Positions 11,774 to 24,700 are shown, counted from the first letter of the stretch. The stretch: 64,000 bases of DNA from Hedera helix (GCA_947179155.2 OX359265.1:4077501-4141500), one strand, 5' to 3'. Notes: generated by a model not told the origin, from the sequence alone. Program-made: numbers and translations.

Positions 11774-13065
11774 ATGTCTCGTCAATTCGAATCAGCTATG
11801 TTACACATGGAAGAAGAAGAAGATGAAGAAGCATATGGACACTTTTTAGGCTTGGCGGCTGTTAAAGAAGAACAACAAAATATCAATAGGCATACATCAC
11901 GTCAACGTGGTTCTGTGCAAGTTCGTATTACCATTGATTGGGATAAACATGAAGGTCATAATCGACTTTTTCGTGATTCTTTTGTTGAACATCCTACATA
12001 CCCCCGCATCTATTTCGAAGAAGGTTTCGAATGCGACGCCCACTCTTCTTTCGAATTCAACAAGCAGTTGAAGTGTATGATTCCTACTTTGTCCAAAAAA
12101 TGAATGCTGCAGGAAAACTCGATTTATCCTCTCTTCAAAAGATAACTGCCTCAATGCGGATGCTTGCCTATAGTGTTTCAGCATATTTCGTTGATGAGTA
12201 TGTGCGGATCGGTGAAAGCACGACTATATTGAGTCTTAAAAGGTTTGTAAAAGCAGTCAATGCAATTTTTGGTGATGAATATCTGAGATCCCCCAATAGT
12301 GATGACATCGTTAGATTGCTATCAAAAGCTGAAGATCGTGGTTTTCCTGGGATGTTGGGGAACATCGACTGCATGCATTGGAAATGGAAGAATTGTCCAA
12401 TTGCGTGGTATGGTATGTATTCTGGACATGTGCATGAGCCAACAATTATTTTAAAAGCCCTGGCTTCATACGATATTTGGATATGACATGCATTTTTTAG
12501 ATTACCAGACTCTCACAATGATATTAACGTTTTAAAGAGATCATCTATCTTATCTGATCTTGCTGAAGGTCGTGCTCCAGCTGTGAACTACTCAATTAAT
12601 GGACATGAGTACACGATGGGTTATTACCTTGCTGATGGTATATATCCCCCATGGACAACATTTGTTAAAACCATTTCGGCACCTCAGGGGAATAAAAAAA
12701 AACTATTTTCTAAGACTCAAGAGGCGCTTAGGAAGGATGTTAAACGAGCATTTGGGGTACTTCAAGCACGTTTTGCGATTGTTCATGGTCCTGCACGATT
12801 TTGGGATCAAACAACACTAAAGGACATTATGACTGCATGCATAATACTACATAATATGATCATTGAGAATGAACAAGATGAAAATCAAGAACCAGCAGCC
12901 TATGATACACATGACGAGATTTCAACTGTAGAAGTGTCTCATGAGCGTACCCTACAATTACTTGAATTCATTGAAGTCAATCATCGCATAAGGGATAGAC
13001 AAGTTAATTCTCAACTTCAACAAGATATTATTCAACACTTGTGGTCACTACATGGTGGAGCGTAA
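11774..13065 (+). pseudogene. Harbinger transposase (HARBI1-like, DDE_Tnp_4), inactivated
   Basis: The frame starts MSRQFESAM near 11774 and shifts into the frame at 12031 (MRRPLFFRIQQAVE). A TGA at 12484-12486 then replaces a tryptophan (DIW-I-stop-HAFFRL), and the same frame continues to 13065. The family signature is clear: LGNIDCMHWKWKNCP holds the first Asp and PDSHNDINVL the second. In the third motif the usual VERAFGVLQ reads VKRAFGVLQ (around 12739-12765), so the catalytic Glu is Lys. With a frameshift, a nonsense codon and a lost catalytic residue it cannot be active. Confidence 0.92.
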
Positions 13066-13121
13066 TCCATTACATCATACTATAATAATAAGCAAATCAT
13101 GATTCTATATTAATAAGCAAG

Positions 13122-14157
13122 TTAACTACTAGACGCAACTCTTTTCATGATTTTTTTCTTGCGTTGTTTGTAATATTCAGCTGCTTCAGGATCCATGTTA
13201 GTGGTGTCAGTCATCATGATCCTTTCATCCTCTTTTGCTTTCTTGATATTCAATTTTTCTTGCTCTTGAAAATATATTATGTCTATATTCTCTTGTCTCT
13301 TTTCTTGGTTCAATTTCAGTTGATGCTCGAACTTCTTAAACCTCAATTCCAAAGGTGTACTAGTAACAGCTATTCCTTTGCCTTTTTTAAATAATGCTTT
13401 CGAAGTCTTTCTTCCCATTGGCCTATCTAATCCTGCAGAGATTGTATCTTTAATATTATTGTCTTCACCCAAACTTACTTCTTCTACGGTTGATGGAAAA
13501 AATGTTACTGGACTTGACTTTCTAGTACTTTTCTGTTTTTTCTCACTACTATCTATTCTCCATTTCGATGCATCCTTTAATAGACTCCAACAGTGCATAA
13601 ATCCAAATGGTTGCTTTTGTATACTTTTGAACATATCAAATGCCTGACATATCTATTTTAAAAATTATTAACAAAATATTAAGTATAACCTATTAAGAAT
13701 ACACTTAATGAAATTTTACACGAAAAAATTGAAATACCTTATCTTGTTCACCCATACCGCTTTGTTGCATTCTTTCAATTGAAGCATAATATCCACAAAA
13801 TTTGTTCACCGCGAGTTTAATTGTTGACCAACGTTTCGCCAAAGCAGTAGAATTGCGTTCAGACTCAAAAATTTTGTATTCGTGAAAGTATTCGTGCACT
13901 CTTTCCCAATATCTTCCATGTTTTTAACCGTTTCCTTGAATTGGATTCATGCTTACATTAAGCCATCCAGAAACAAGGACATTTTCATCAATTGTGTAAT
14001 TTTTCTTTCGTCCTGCTCTTTTATTGGACTCATTTTCAGGAGTCTGAATTGGTACATCAGTTTGAGTCGAGAATTCATCCAACAAATTTGGATCATCAAG
14101 AGAGAAATCTTCAGATAATAATGAAGAATAATACATCGAAGAACCATGATTTTCCAT
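13122..14157 (-). pseudogene. Harbinger MYB/SANT-like partner protein, one in-frame stop
   Basis: Exon 1 (14157-13738) starts MENHGSSMYY. It has the SANT-type region (TIDENVLVSGWLNVSMNP, then HGRYWERVHEYFHEYK and RWSTIKLAVNKFCGYY) but carries a TAA at 13926-13924. A GT...AG intron (13737-13653) leads to exon 2 (13652-13122). That exon has the lysine-rich PMGRKTSKALFKKGKG segment and a charged helical tail like the NAM-associated C-terminal domain. PIF/Harbinger elements need this second protein to bring the transposase to the nucleus and the DNA ends. It converges on the transposase gene, with 56 bp between their 3' ends. Confidence 0.85.
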
Positions 14158-14795
14158 CTGCGAACCAAATTAGAGATATATTATCAATAAAAAAACATAA
14201 ATTAAATATAATAAAAATACAAACTATTATTAATAAAATATTTACAGTTGCAAAATCTTGAAGTAGTTGATTGAGAGATGGTAAAATATATTGAATAATT
14301 GTACATATTTATAGATTTCAATTTCTTACCGTTACTTTTATTACCGTTCTGCCCAAATTTTTTTTTATCCGTTCTGACCTATTTTTTTATTACCGCTGTG
14401 ACCCATCCTTATATTTCTACCCGTTAAAGGAGAGGCCTTTCATCTTCATCTCCATCTCTTTTTCCACATACCTTCATCCTCTTCTCCTTTTCTTCAGCCA
14501 TATATGTCATTAAAATATAATTAAAATTATAGTCAGGAAGAATAGTCCATCAGCTTTGGTTCGCAGATTTAGTCGCTGAGCCTCGTTGGAAAATCAGGTG
14601 GAGTATATTTACTCCATTTGCTGCAGTCAAATCTGATTCCTAGACTATATTTAGTCTAGGATTTGTTCAATTTCGGCCTCCTGGAGTTGCTCTAAATCCC
14701 CTAAATCAGTCCTAAATCATCTATAACTCTTCTTCCTTCAGCATCAGGTAGACCGACAAAGAAGAGAAATTAAATAGAGGAATCAAAAGCTGGGC

Positions 14796-17700
14796 TGTGA
14801 CGCCCCCAAATCTAGGCCCACACAGCCCAAACTTGAGTCGTCAAAAGACTACAACAAAATTATTACAACAAAGCACAACGTACAACAATACAGTGTATAA
14901 TAATACACAACTAAGTCTTCACTATTATTGCCACACTATTTTACAACACGTGAAGACTAGGATAACTATTCTTCGGACTCTCACTCCATCCCTCGGCTAG
15001 ACCCCGTTACGTTTTCATCTCCTGTTGAAAAACAATGGAACAAAAGAAAGGGTGAGCTCAAATAGCCCAGTAAGAAATATCATGACTAAGATAATGATGA
15101 ATAAATTATCATTAGCCTTCAACAGTTGAGTTCTTGATAGAATACAATAGACTACAAGGTTTATATCAAAAACTGTAGTTAAATTCTTAAACAATGTTCA
15201 GATCAATAATAGCAGCGGAATGAGCAATCTATTAGAAGAATAATGCAGACTATAATGTCCACTCGCTTCTCTTTTTAGTAAAAATATCATCAACTTTTAT
15301 CATCTGAAATATCATTAGTCAAAATAATACAACTTCACAGTTCCTGGTCATAATTATGCAGATCAACAGTTCATCTTTGCACTACGGGCCAAAGACATTC
15401 AATATAACACCAACGGTCATGATTATACCAGATTCAGCCTTTGGTCATAATCATACCAATCAACAGTTCATCTTTGCACTACGGGCCAAAGACATTCAAT
15501 ATAACACCAACGGTCATGATTATACCAGATTCAGCCTTTGGTCATAATCATACCAATCAACAGTTCATCTTTGCACTACGGGCCAAAGAGAACATTAACC
15601 ACGTGCCATAAAAGACACCGAACAGATGTATTGCCTTTAACCTAGTATATCGCCTTTAACCTATCATATGTTCAACAATTATATCACATCTGTGCCCCCG
15701 GCCACAAATATTCACAACAGCTTGATTCTTGATGATTAATACAAATAACAGTGATACAAATGATGAACAGAAGAACAGGATAAACAATAAGTATCGGAAG
15801 TTTACTTTGTGCAGATTCAAATAATGTCCAAATTGCCAACATGATGTGGAGTGAAATTTAAAAATGATATTCAAGCTCCACAGTTCAGAATAACGATTAC
15901 AGTTCAATAGGAATGTTTAAAAAAATAGGAAGGTTCAGTTGAAATAATGAAATTCAACTATTATGGAACATATAATATTTTCAGGAATTATAGAAGCAAT
16001 AGTTCCATAATAAGTTTCGATTTAGGTATATGAAAGAAAATAATATCCCTTACCGTAGCAGGTTTGATTAACAAAAGGTGAAGGGAATTAATATCCCTTA
16101 CCATAGTAAGTTTGAATAATGGAAGATGAAAAAGATGGTATCCCTTATGAGTATAAAGGAAAATGATATCACTTACGAATATGGAATAAAAGTGTCATGT
16201 GATAATTCGTGTAGACAAATTATTTTCATAGGAGACAAATAAAAAGGGTTATTCACCAACAGGCGATAATCCGCACCGTAAGGTTATTCCCATCAATTTG
16301 AATACGAATAGTTATTCACCAAACAGGCGATAATCCGCGCCGTAAGGTTATTCCCATCAATTTGAACACGAAGAGTTATTCACCAAACAGGCGATAATCC
16401 GCACCGTAAGGTTATTCTCAAAGATTAATAAGGAATGAATACAAAAGGTTATTCACCAACAGGCGGTAAACCGCGCCGTAAGGTTATTCCCACAATTTAA
16501 TACATGGAAATAAATGGCACAAGAAAGAAATGATATTATTTTCGAGAATCAAAGAATGATAATCCCTTCAAGTAAGAAAGAAAATAATATCCATTTATGA
16601 TGATGAAAAGAGTGATACCCCTTACCTTAACACGTGACTGGATATTGATTTAAATGAGGTTGATCAACCTATATTTTTATAATAAAATTAGTAATTACCA
16701 CATATAAATTTCAAAGTGTATGATAACTCGTATATTATGAATTATCAAAATTATATATATTTAACATAATTTTTGTAGTATAATATAACAACTTTAAAAT
16801 AGTTTTTAAAGTAATATTCCAAAATAAATCTTCCAAAGAAAGCTTTTAAAAATGAATCTTCTAATAGAAGAGTCTTCTAAAGGAAGATTTGTGAATACCG
16901 TGAAATATAGGAATTTATGAAATTACTACTCTTTAATAAAAGACTTACTTGAAAATTTTCTGCACTCCTTTTGGCTTTCAAACTCTCAAAATAACCTTAC
17001 TATTCTCAGAGAAAACTCATAAAATTCTTATAGAAAAATTTTATGTTTTAGGTGTGATTTTTCTATTCAGCTGAGCAACCTATTTATAGGAAAAAAAAAA
17101 GTTACTATGCGGGTTGGTAGGAGTCGGCTGCGCACGCCAGTGCTGAAATTCAGCAGCAGGCGCCTTGCTGCCTTTTTCTCCTTCCTTCACCAGCCACGTT
17201 TCTCATGCCCAATTCAAATTTTAATTTTTTCATGTGGCCCCCCACATAGGGTCCACATGTTACTATTTAAAAAAAAATAATTAATATTTTTTTTTTTTTT
17301 TTTACATTTATTTATTTAATTTAATTTTTCTTCCTATGGGTCCTGCATATAAAATAAAATAATGCTACAACAATAATTCAAAAATAATGTAATAAACACG
17401 TTACAGATTATTATTAATTTAATAATATAAATTACTGTATATTTGCTACTGTGACAATTATTTGGTTCAATAATTTTAAAAACAGTGCAGCAACAATTAT
17501 TGAGTCAATGATATGAAATACAGTGTAATGACAATTATTGAATCAATAATGCAAAATACTGTGTAGCAACAATAATTGAATTGATAATATAAAATATTAT
17601 GCAGTGACAATTATTGATGAAATGATGCGTAACAGCTACGGTGTCAATAATATGAGACACTGTGCAATACCGTGTGCTACTGTAGAGTACCGCATGCTAC

Positions 17701-18049
17701 AGTAAAATACCATAAATTACCGTATGCTACTATTCTTTTATCACCGGTATTTTAACAGTTAACACCGTTGACTATTTTTATTTAAAAAGGTTACTTCTGT
17801 CGTTTTCTATATCCGACAAATATTCCGTTGTGGGGTCCACAAATAATTTGTTATTTCGGCGCCGTCGTACGGCCCGAATATTCCCCGACAAAACGAATAT
17901 TTCCCGACAAAACGAATATTGTCCGTCAAAATAAAATTTGCATATAACATCCTTAATTTTCAATTTCGTCAATTTAACCACTTACTGTTTCATGAAAAAT
18001 ATATAAAGAAAAATTAAATTTTATATTTCATAAAATTCGGGGTCTTACA
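14796..18049 (-). repeat. 3' LTR of gypsy copy 2 (3,254 bp)
   Basis: TGTAAG...CGTCACA on the minus strand. The TATA box is at 17080-17089, the minisatellite at 16247-16491, and four CAATTATTG/CAATAATTG motifs at 17494-17616. The stop codon of pol (18047-18045) lies inside its first bases. Confidence 0.96.
17080..17089 (-). promoter_or_regulatory. TATA box of LTR (copy 2, 3' LTR)
   Basis: CTATAAATAG on the minus strand, at the same LTR position as in the other copies. Confidence 0.7.
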
Positions 18050-20112
18050 ACCTCCCCTCCTTATGAAATTTCGTCCCCGAAATTGACGTACCTGGCATTT
18101 CGAAGAGGTATGGATACCTAGATTTCATTTCAGATTCTAGCTCCCAGGTCATTTCCTCAATATCTTGGTTCCTCCATAAAACCTTAACTTGAGTTATAAC
18201 CTTTGAGCGTAAGATCTGCTCCTTCTTATCTAGGATCTTAACAGGTACCTCCTCATACGTTAAATCTTCTGCTATAACGTCTGGTTCTAACTCAATGACG
18301 TGGTTTGGGTCATTCACATATTTACGTAACATAGATATGTGAAAAACGTTATGGATACGAGACATACTTGGTGGTAGGGCTAGTCTGTAGGCTACGGATC
18401 CTACTCGATCGAGGATTTCAAATGGGCCAATAAATCGAGGGTTAATCTTTCCTCTCTTTCCGAATCTCGTAACTCCTTTCCATGGAGAAACACGTAAGAA
18501 TACATGATCTCCGACGTTGAATCTCTCATCTCTCTGATGAAGATCGGCATAACTCTTTTGTCGTTTTTGTGCTGTCTGTATTCGTTGTCGGATCATTTGG
18601 ATCTTTTCGGTCGTCAAGCGTACCAACTCGGGTCCCAACAATTTTGCTTCTCCTACCTCATTCCAACATATTGGAGAGCGACACTTCCTTCCATACAAAG
18701 CCTCGAATGGAGCCATGCCTATACTTGCTTGGTAACTGTTGTTATAGGAAAATTCCACCAATGGCAAGTACTTATCCCAACTTCCTTTGAAATCTAGTAC
18801 ACAAAGTCTCAAAAGATCTTCGAGGGTCTGGATCGTCCTTTCCGATTGTCCGTCCATTTGAGGATGGTATGCAGAACTAAAACGTAGTTCAGTGCCCATA
18901 GCTTTTTGTAGACTGATCCAAAAGCGTGAAGTGAATCTAGGATCTCGATCAGAAACTATGGAAACTGACATGCCATGTAATCTCACAATCATTTATGTAC
19001 ATACCGGCAAGACGTTCAAGTGAAAAGTTTTCTCGTATAGGCAAGAAATGAGCGGATTTGGTCAATCTATCTACGATGACCCAAATTGCATCTAAGCCTT
19101 GAGAAACTTTGGGAAGACCCGTCACGAAATCCATATTGATGTGTTCCCACTTCCATTCGGGAACCTCAAGTGGTTGTAAAGGACCCTTAGGTACTTGATG
19201 CTCTGCCTTGACACGTTGACAAGTTAAGCACCTTGAGATAAACTCTGCAATCTCCCTTTTCATATTGTTCCACCAAAATGTATGTCGAAGATCTCGATAC
19301 ATCTTGGTACCTCCTGGGTGGATTGCAAATGGCGTGTTGTGTGCCTCCATCATGATTTTATGCTTTAATTCAGGATCGTTAGGAACACAGAGTCGAGAGT
19401 TGACTCGAAGTATTCCTTTCTCGTCGATTCTTGCTTCGGGAATGGTACCTTCTTGTACTTTCTTTATCATGTTTATCAGTTCCGGATCGGTAGCTTGAGC
19501 AGCTTTAATTTTATCGATTAAAGCTGGTTCTACTCGCACGTGAGCAATCTTCGAGTGGGTCCCTGGTGTCTTTAGCTCTATCTCCATCTTTTGCAAGTCG
19601 TACAAAATACACTTTTGTGTTGTCAGCAGTGCACTTGTACTCGCATAAGATTTTCTGCTCAAAGCGTCAGCTACAACGTTCGCCTTTCCCGGGTGATACT
19701 GGATTGTGTGGTCGTAATCCTTCAACAGCTCAAGCCAACGTCGTTGTCGCATGTTGAGTTCCTTTTGGGTGAAGAAATACTTGAGACTTTTATGATCCGT
19801 ATAGATATCCACTTTTTCTCCGTACAAGTAGTGTCTCCAGATCTTCAACGCGAAAACGACTGCTGCCAACTCTAGATCATGAGTAGGATAATTTTTCTCA
19901 TAATCTTTGAGTTGTCGAGAGGCATAAGCTATAACATTTCCATGTTGCATAAGGACACAACCTAGACCTTTGCCTGAAGCATCGCTATATATGACGAATT
20001 CTCCTGATCCTGATGGAATGGTCAGAACAGGAGCTGAAACAAGTCTCCTCTTGAGTTCTTGAAAACTCTTCTCGCATTCCTCGCTCGAATGATACCGATA
20101 TCTAATAATCAA
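18045..20112 (-). pseudogene. RNase H-integrase polyprotein fragment, copy 2 (frameshifted)
   Basis: The first part (20112-18949) carries RNase H (YSDASGKGLGC, YTDHKSLKYFF) and the H2C2 zinc-binding region (AHNTPFAIHPG ... CLTCQ). It also starts the integrase core (INMDFVTGLP, first catalytic Asp). The frame then shifts near 18985, and the second part (18992-18045) continues with VSDRDPRF (second Asp), DGQSERTIQTLED (catalytic Glu) and a chromodomain-like tail (VLWRNQDIEEMTWE). That tail is typical of chromoviruses of the Tekay/Del group, which it may guide to chromatin. RNase H is preceded by no ATG and no RT. The stop codon is inside the LTR. Confidence 0.92.
18050..18062 (-). promoter_or_regulatory. 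Polypurine tract
   Basis: AAGGAGGGGAGGT on the minus strand, directly abutting the 3' LTR. This is the plus-strand primer position in LTR retrotransposons, and it fixes the orientation of the element. Confidence 0.9.
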
Positions 20113-20933
20113 ACTTTCATCTCTTGGCGTTCTATGGGAGCCATTTGGTATTGAGCTTTGGAAAAGGGTTTAGTTATCGGGTTCAAGATCGATACAGAAT
20201 TCAATTTCTCGGTTTGGGGATAAGCCAGGAAGTTCCTCAGGAAAAACGTCAGGAACTCATTAACAATAAGAATATCATTCAAGTTTGACGTGTTTTTGTT
20301 CAAATCAATGACATGGGCTAAAAAGGCTTGACATCCGTTTTTCAATAAACGAATGACTTTATGGCTAGAAATAATAGTTATAGATTTCAATGGTTTAGTT
20401 GCTTGAATTTGCATGACAGGTTGATTAGGAATATGAAAACTAATAATCTTATGAAAATAATCAATTTTAGCATGATGGGTAGTCAACCAATCAATTCCTA
20501 AAATCACATCAAATTCATGCATCTCCAAAGAAATAAGGTCAACAGGTAATGTGAGGTTGTTGATTTAAACTAGGCAAGATTTATAGATAGTAAATGTAAT
20601 AGGTATTTCTCCCAATGAGATTTCAACTGATAAGACAAGATTTAAGTTTTCAATAGGCAAATTTAAACGTTGAGTACATATAGGTGAGATAAAAGAGTGG
20701 ATAGAGCCAATATCTAACATGGCATAGACTTCTCGAGAATTGATGAATAGCTTACCGGTCATCACCTCATTCGATTTCTTGATCATCAAGGCTGTCATCA
20801 TCAAATCGAGTCCCATATACTTCATCCGGATCTTCACGTATTTCAACCATGGGGATACCACGAAATAGTTCTCTAACGAACTGTTTCTCAGATTCTTCAA
20901 CTTCATCAGTAGTAGCGTACCAATGATTTCCAT
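20109..20933 (-). pseudogene. Aspartic protease remnant, copy 2
   Basis: Same organisation as copy 1: MLDIGSIHSF replaces the canonical D-T/S-G active site, an in-frame TAA separates the two halves (20567-20565), and FDVILGIDWL marks the C-terminal half. The frame ends at QEMKV-stop exactly where the RT domain should begin. The fusion point to RNase H is at about 20100-20115. Confidence 0.87.
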
Positions 20934-21375
20934 TAAAATAGTATTTTCGATAGACTACAGTTTCCACGATAGTGACTAACTTAACCTGAATTCCTCTAAA
21001 TTGTAACGCCCAAAAGTATAGATACATCATTTTTAAATAATCTTGAAAATCATAGCTCGAACACCATAAATCCAAAAGACTTATATGAAACGTCCATATA
21101 TTCTGATCCTTTGTTATCGAGCATAACCAGGTGATGATATGTTTCCAACTGTCGAGCAAATTAAAGGCAACAATTTCCGCAAGTTCCGGATATCCTTTAA
21201 AGAACGAATTTGGAAGAACGACGGTAGAACTTTCACCTTCTTCTTCTTTAGATCGGATACAAATAATTTTTGCTTTAGGCAAATTATTCAACTCTGAGTT
21301 TGTAGAAGAATTGTTTGTGGCCTCTACATTCACTTCGGGTACTCCGTGGTTAACCTCCTGATTTTCAGATGCCAT
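20767..21375 (-). CDS. Leader-proximal ORF, copy 2 (202 aa, unknown)
   Basis: Open for 202 codons in the gag position. The N-terminus is Asn/Glu/Ser-rich, the middle is Trp/Leu/Tyr-rich (LLDSWKHIITWLCSITKD) and the C-terminus acidic. No zinc knuckle is seen. It has two amino-acid differences from copy 1. Its conservation reflects the recent age of the copies and does not prove function. Confidence 0.5.
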   Translation of the reverse strand: MASENQEVNHGVPEVNVEATNNSSTNSELNNLPKAKIICIRSKEEEGESSTVVLPNSFFKGYPELAEIVAFNLLDSWKHIITWLCSITKDQNIWTFHISLLDLWCSSYDFQDYLKMMYLYFWALQFRGIQVKLVTIVETVVYRKYYFNGNHWYATTDEVEESEKQFVRELFRGIPMVEIREDPDEVYGTRFDDDSLDDQEIE

Positions 21376-21560
21376 ACTTAACTGTGGTCACAAAATAGAT
21401 GTTAGTTCAAATAAACTGACTCATCACTTCATGTCCCTATATTCAAATCAACTCATTAGATAATAAAATCGAATTTAGGTGGGACACACTAGTGACTGAT
21501 TATATTCGTCTCTCCCCTCCTAGTTCTACCCCAGATCTCCATTAAAGACCATATCCCTAA

Positions 21561-21572
21561 GCTCTGATGCCA
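21561..21572 (-). promoter_or_regulatory. Inner PBS-like site, copy 2
   Basis: TGGCATCAGAGC on the minus strand, followed on the LTR side by the same GTCACA/GTT context as a true LTR end. In copy 1 this site is the one next to the LTR. Confidence 0.75.
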
Positions 21573-21728
21573 ACTGTGACTCTCATCCCACCATAGGGAT
21601 AGCACCTCACAATGGTACCTATCAGTTTGCCACCTGTACTATAGGCGTCCCCTACGGAGAGTCTGGCTTCGGTGCATCCCCTTTCCCTAGGAAGTCACCA
21701 GCGAGAGGCTCGGGGCTCTTCGTTATAT

Positions 21729-21741
21729 GGCTCTGATACCA
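21729..21741 (-). promoter_or_regulatory. Primer-binding site (tRNA-iMet), copy 2
   Basis: TGGTATCAGAGCC on the minus strand, two bases from the 5' LTR. This matches the initiator-methionine tRNA 3' complement used by many plant LTR elements. Confidence 0.92.
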
Positions 21742-21743
21742 AC

Positions 21744-24700
21744 TGTGACGCCCCCAAATCTAGGCCCACACAGCCCAAACTTGAGTCGTCAAAAGACTAC
21801 AACAAAATTATTACAACAAAGCACAACGTACAACAATACAGTGTATAATAATACACAACTAAGTCTTCACTATTATTGCCACACTATTTTACAACACGTG
21901 AAGACTAGGATAACTATTCTTCGGACTCTCACTCCATCCCCCGGCTAGACCCCGTTACGTTTTCATCTCCTGTTGAAAAACAATGGAACAAAAGAAAGGG
22001 TGAGCTCAAATAGCCCAGTAAGAAATATCATGACTAAGATAATGATGAATAAATTATCATTAGCCTTCAACAGTTGAGTTCTTGATAGAATACAATAGAC
22101 TACAAGGTTTATATCAAAAACTGTAGTTAAATTCTTAAACAATGTTCAGATCAATAATAGCAGCGGAATGAGCAATCTATTAGAAGAATAATGCAGACTA
22201 TAATGTCCACTCGCTTCTCTTTTTAGTAAAAATATCATCAACTTTTATCATCTGAAATATCATTAGTCAAAATAATACAACTTCACAGTTCCTGGTCATA
22301 ATTATGCAGATCAATAGTTCATCTTTGCACTACGGGCCAAAGACATTCAATATAACACCAACGGTCATGATTATACCAGATTCAGCCTTTGGTCATAATC
22401 ATACCAATCAACAGTTCATCTTTGCACTACGGGCCAAAGACATTCAATATAACACCAACGGTCATGATTATACCAGATTCAGCCTTTGGTCATAATCATA
22501 CCAATCAACAGTTCATCTTTGCACTACGGGCCAAAGAGAACATTAACCACGTGCCATAAAAGACACCGAACAGATGTATCGCCTTTAACCTAGTATATCG
22601 CCTTTAACCTATCATATGTTCAACAATTATATCACATCTGTGCCCCCGGCCACAAATATTCACAACAGCTTGATTCTTGATGATTAATACAAATAACAGT
22701 GATACAAATGATGAACAGAAGAACAGGATAAACAATAAGTATCGGAAGTTTACTTTGTGCAGATTCAAATAATGTCCAAATTGCCAACATGATGTGGAGT
22801 GAAATTTAAAAATGATATTCAAGCTCCACAGTTCAGAATAACGATTACAGTTCAATAGGAATGTTTAAAAAAATAGGAAGGTTCAGTTGAAATAATGAAA
22901 TTCAACTATTATGGAACATATAATATTTTCAGGAATTATAGAAGCAATAGTTCCATAATAAGTTTCGATTTAGGTATATGAAAGAAAATAATATCCCTTA
23001 CCGTAGCAGGTTTGATTAACAAAAGGTGAAGGGAATTACTATCCCTTACCATAGTAAGTTTGAATAATGGAAGATGAAAAAGATGGTATCCCTTATGAGT
23101 ATAAAGGAAAATGATATCACTTACGAATATGGAATAAAAGTGTCATGTGATAATTCGTGTAGACAAATTATTTTCACAGGAGACAAATAAAAAGGGTTAT
23201 TCACCAACAGGCGATAATCCGCACCGTAAGGTTATTCCCATCAATTTGAATACGAATAGTTATTCACCAAACAGGCGATAATCCGCGCCGTAAGGTTATT
23301 CCCATCAATTTGAACACGAAGAGTTATTCACCAAACAGGCGATAATCCGCACCGTAAGGTTATTCTCAAAGATTAATAAGGAATGAATACAAAAGGTTAT
23401 TCACCAACAGGCGGTAAACCGCGCCGTAAGGTTATTCCCACAATTTAATACATGGAAATAAATGGCACAAGAAAGAAATGATATTATTTTCGAGAATCAA
23501 AGAATGATAATCCCTTCAAGTAAGAAAGAAAATAATATCCATTTATGATGATGAAAAGAGTGATACCCCTTACCTTAACACGTGACTGGATATTGATTTA
23601 AATGAGGTTGATCAACCTATATTTTTATAATAAAATTAGTAATTACCACATATAAATTTCAAAGTGTATGATAACTCGTATATTATGAATTATCAAAATT
23701 ATATATATTTAACATAATTTTTGTAGTATAATATAACAACTTTAAAATAGTTTTTAAAGTAATATTCCAAAATAAATCTTCCAAAGAAAGCTTTTAAAAA
23801 TGAATCTTCTAATAGAAGAGTCTTCTAAAGGAAGATTTGTGAATACCGTGAAATATAGGAATTTATGAAATTACTACTCTTTAATAAAAGACTTACTTGA
23901 AAATTTTCTGCACTCCTTTTGGCTTTCAAACTCTCAAAATAACCTTACTATTCTCAGAGAAAACTCATAAAATTCTTATAGAAAAATTTTATGTTTTAGG
24001 TGTGATTTTTCTATTCAGCTGAGCAACCTATTTATAGGGAAAAAAAAAGTTACTATGCGGGTTGGTAGGAGTCGGCTGCGCACGCCAGTGCTGAAATTCA
24101 GCAGCAGGCGCCTTGCTGCCTTTTTCTCCTTCCTTCACCAGCCACGTTTCTCATGCCCAATTCAAATTTTAATTTTTTCATGTGGCCCCCCACATAGGGT
24201 CCACATGTTACTATTTAAAAAAAAATAATTAATATTTTTTTTTTTTTTTTTACATTTATTTATTTAATTTAATTTTTCTTCCTATGGGTCCTGCATATAA
24301 AATAAAATAATGCTACAACAATAATTCAAAAATAATGTAATAAACACGTTACAGATTATTATTAATTTAATAATATAAATTACTGTATATTTGCTACTGT
24401 GACAATTATTTGGTTCAATAATTTTAAAAACAGTGCAGCAACAATTATTGAGTCAATGATATGAAATACAGTGTAATGACAATTATTGAATCAATAATGC
24501 AAAATACTGTGTAGCAACAATAATTGAATTGATAATATAAAATATTATGCAGTGACAATTATTGATGAAATGATGCGTAACAGCTACGGTGTCAATAATA
24601 TGAGACACTGTGCAATACCGTGTGCTACTGTAGAGTACCGCATGCTACAGTAAAATACCATAAATTACCGTATGCTACTATTCTTTTATCACCGGTATTT

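Larger units (their letters stand above)
11467..14692 (+). mobile_element. PIF/Harbinger transposon (3,226 bp, TSD TAA)
   Basis: The ends are inverted (GAGCATCTCTAGCAG at left; reverse complement of the right end GAGCAACTCCAGGAGG). A further shared GACTATATTTAGTC block lies inside, and TAA flanks both sides (11464-11466 and 14693-14695). It has the two genes expected of a plant PIF/Harbinger element: a DDE transposase (+) and a MYB/SANT-type partner protein (-), facing each other. Both are broken. It sits 208 bp inside the left end of the MULE. Confidence 0.93.
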
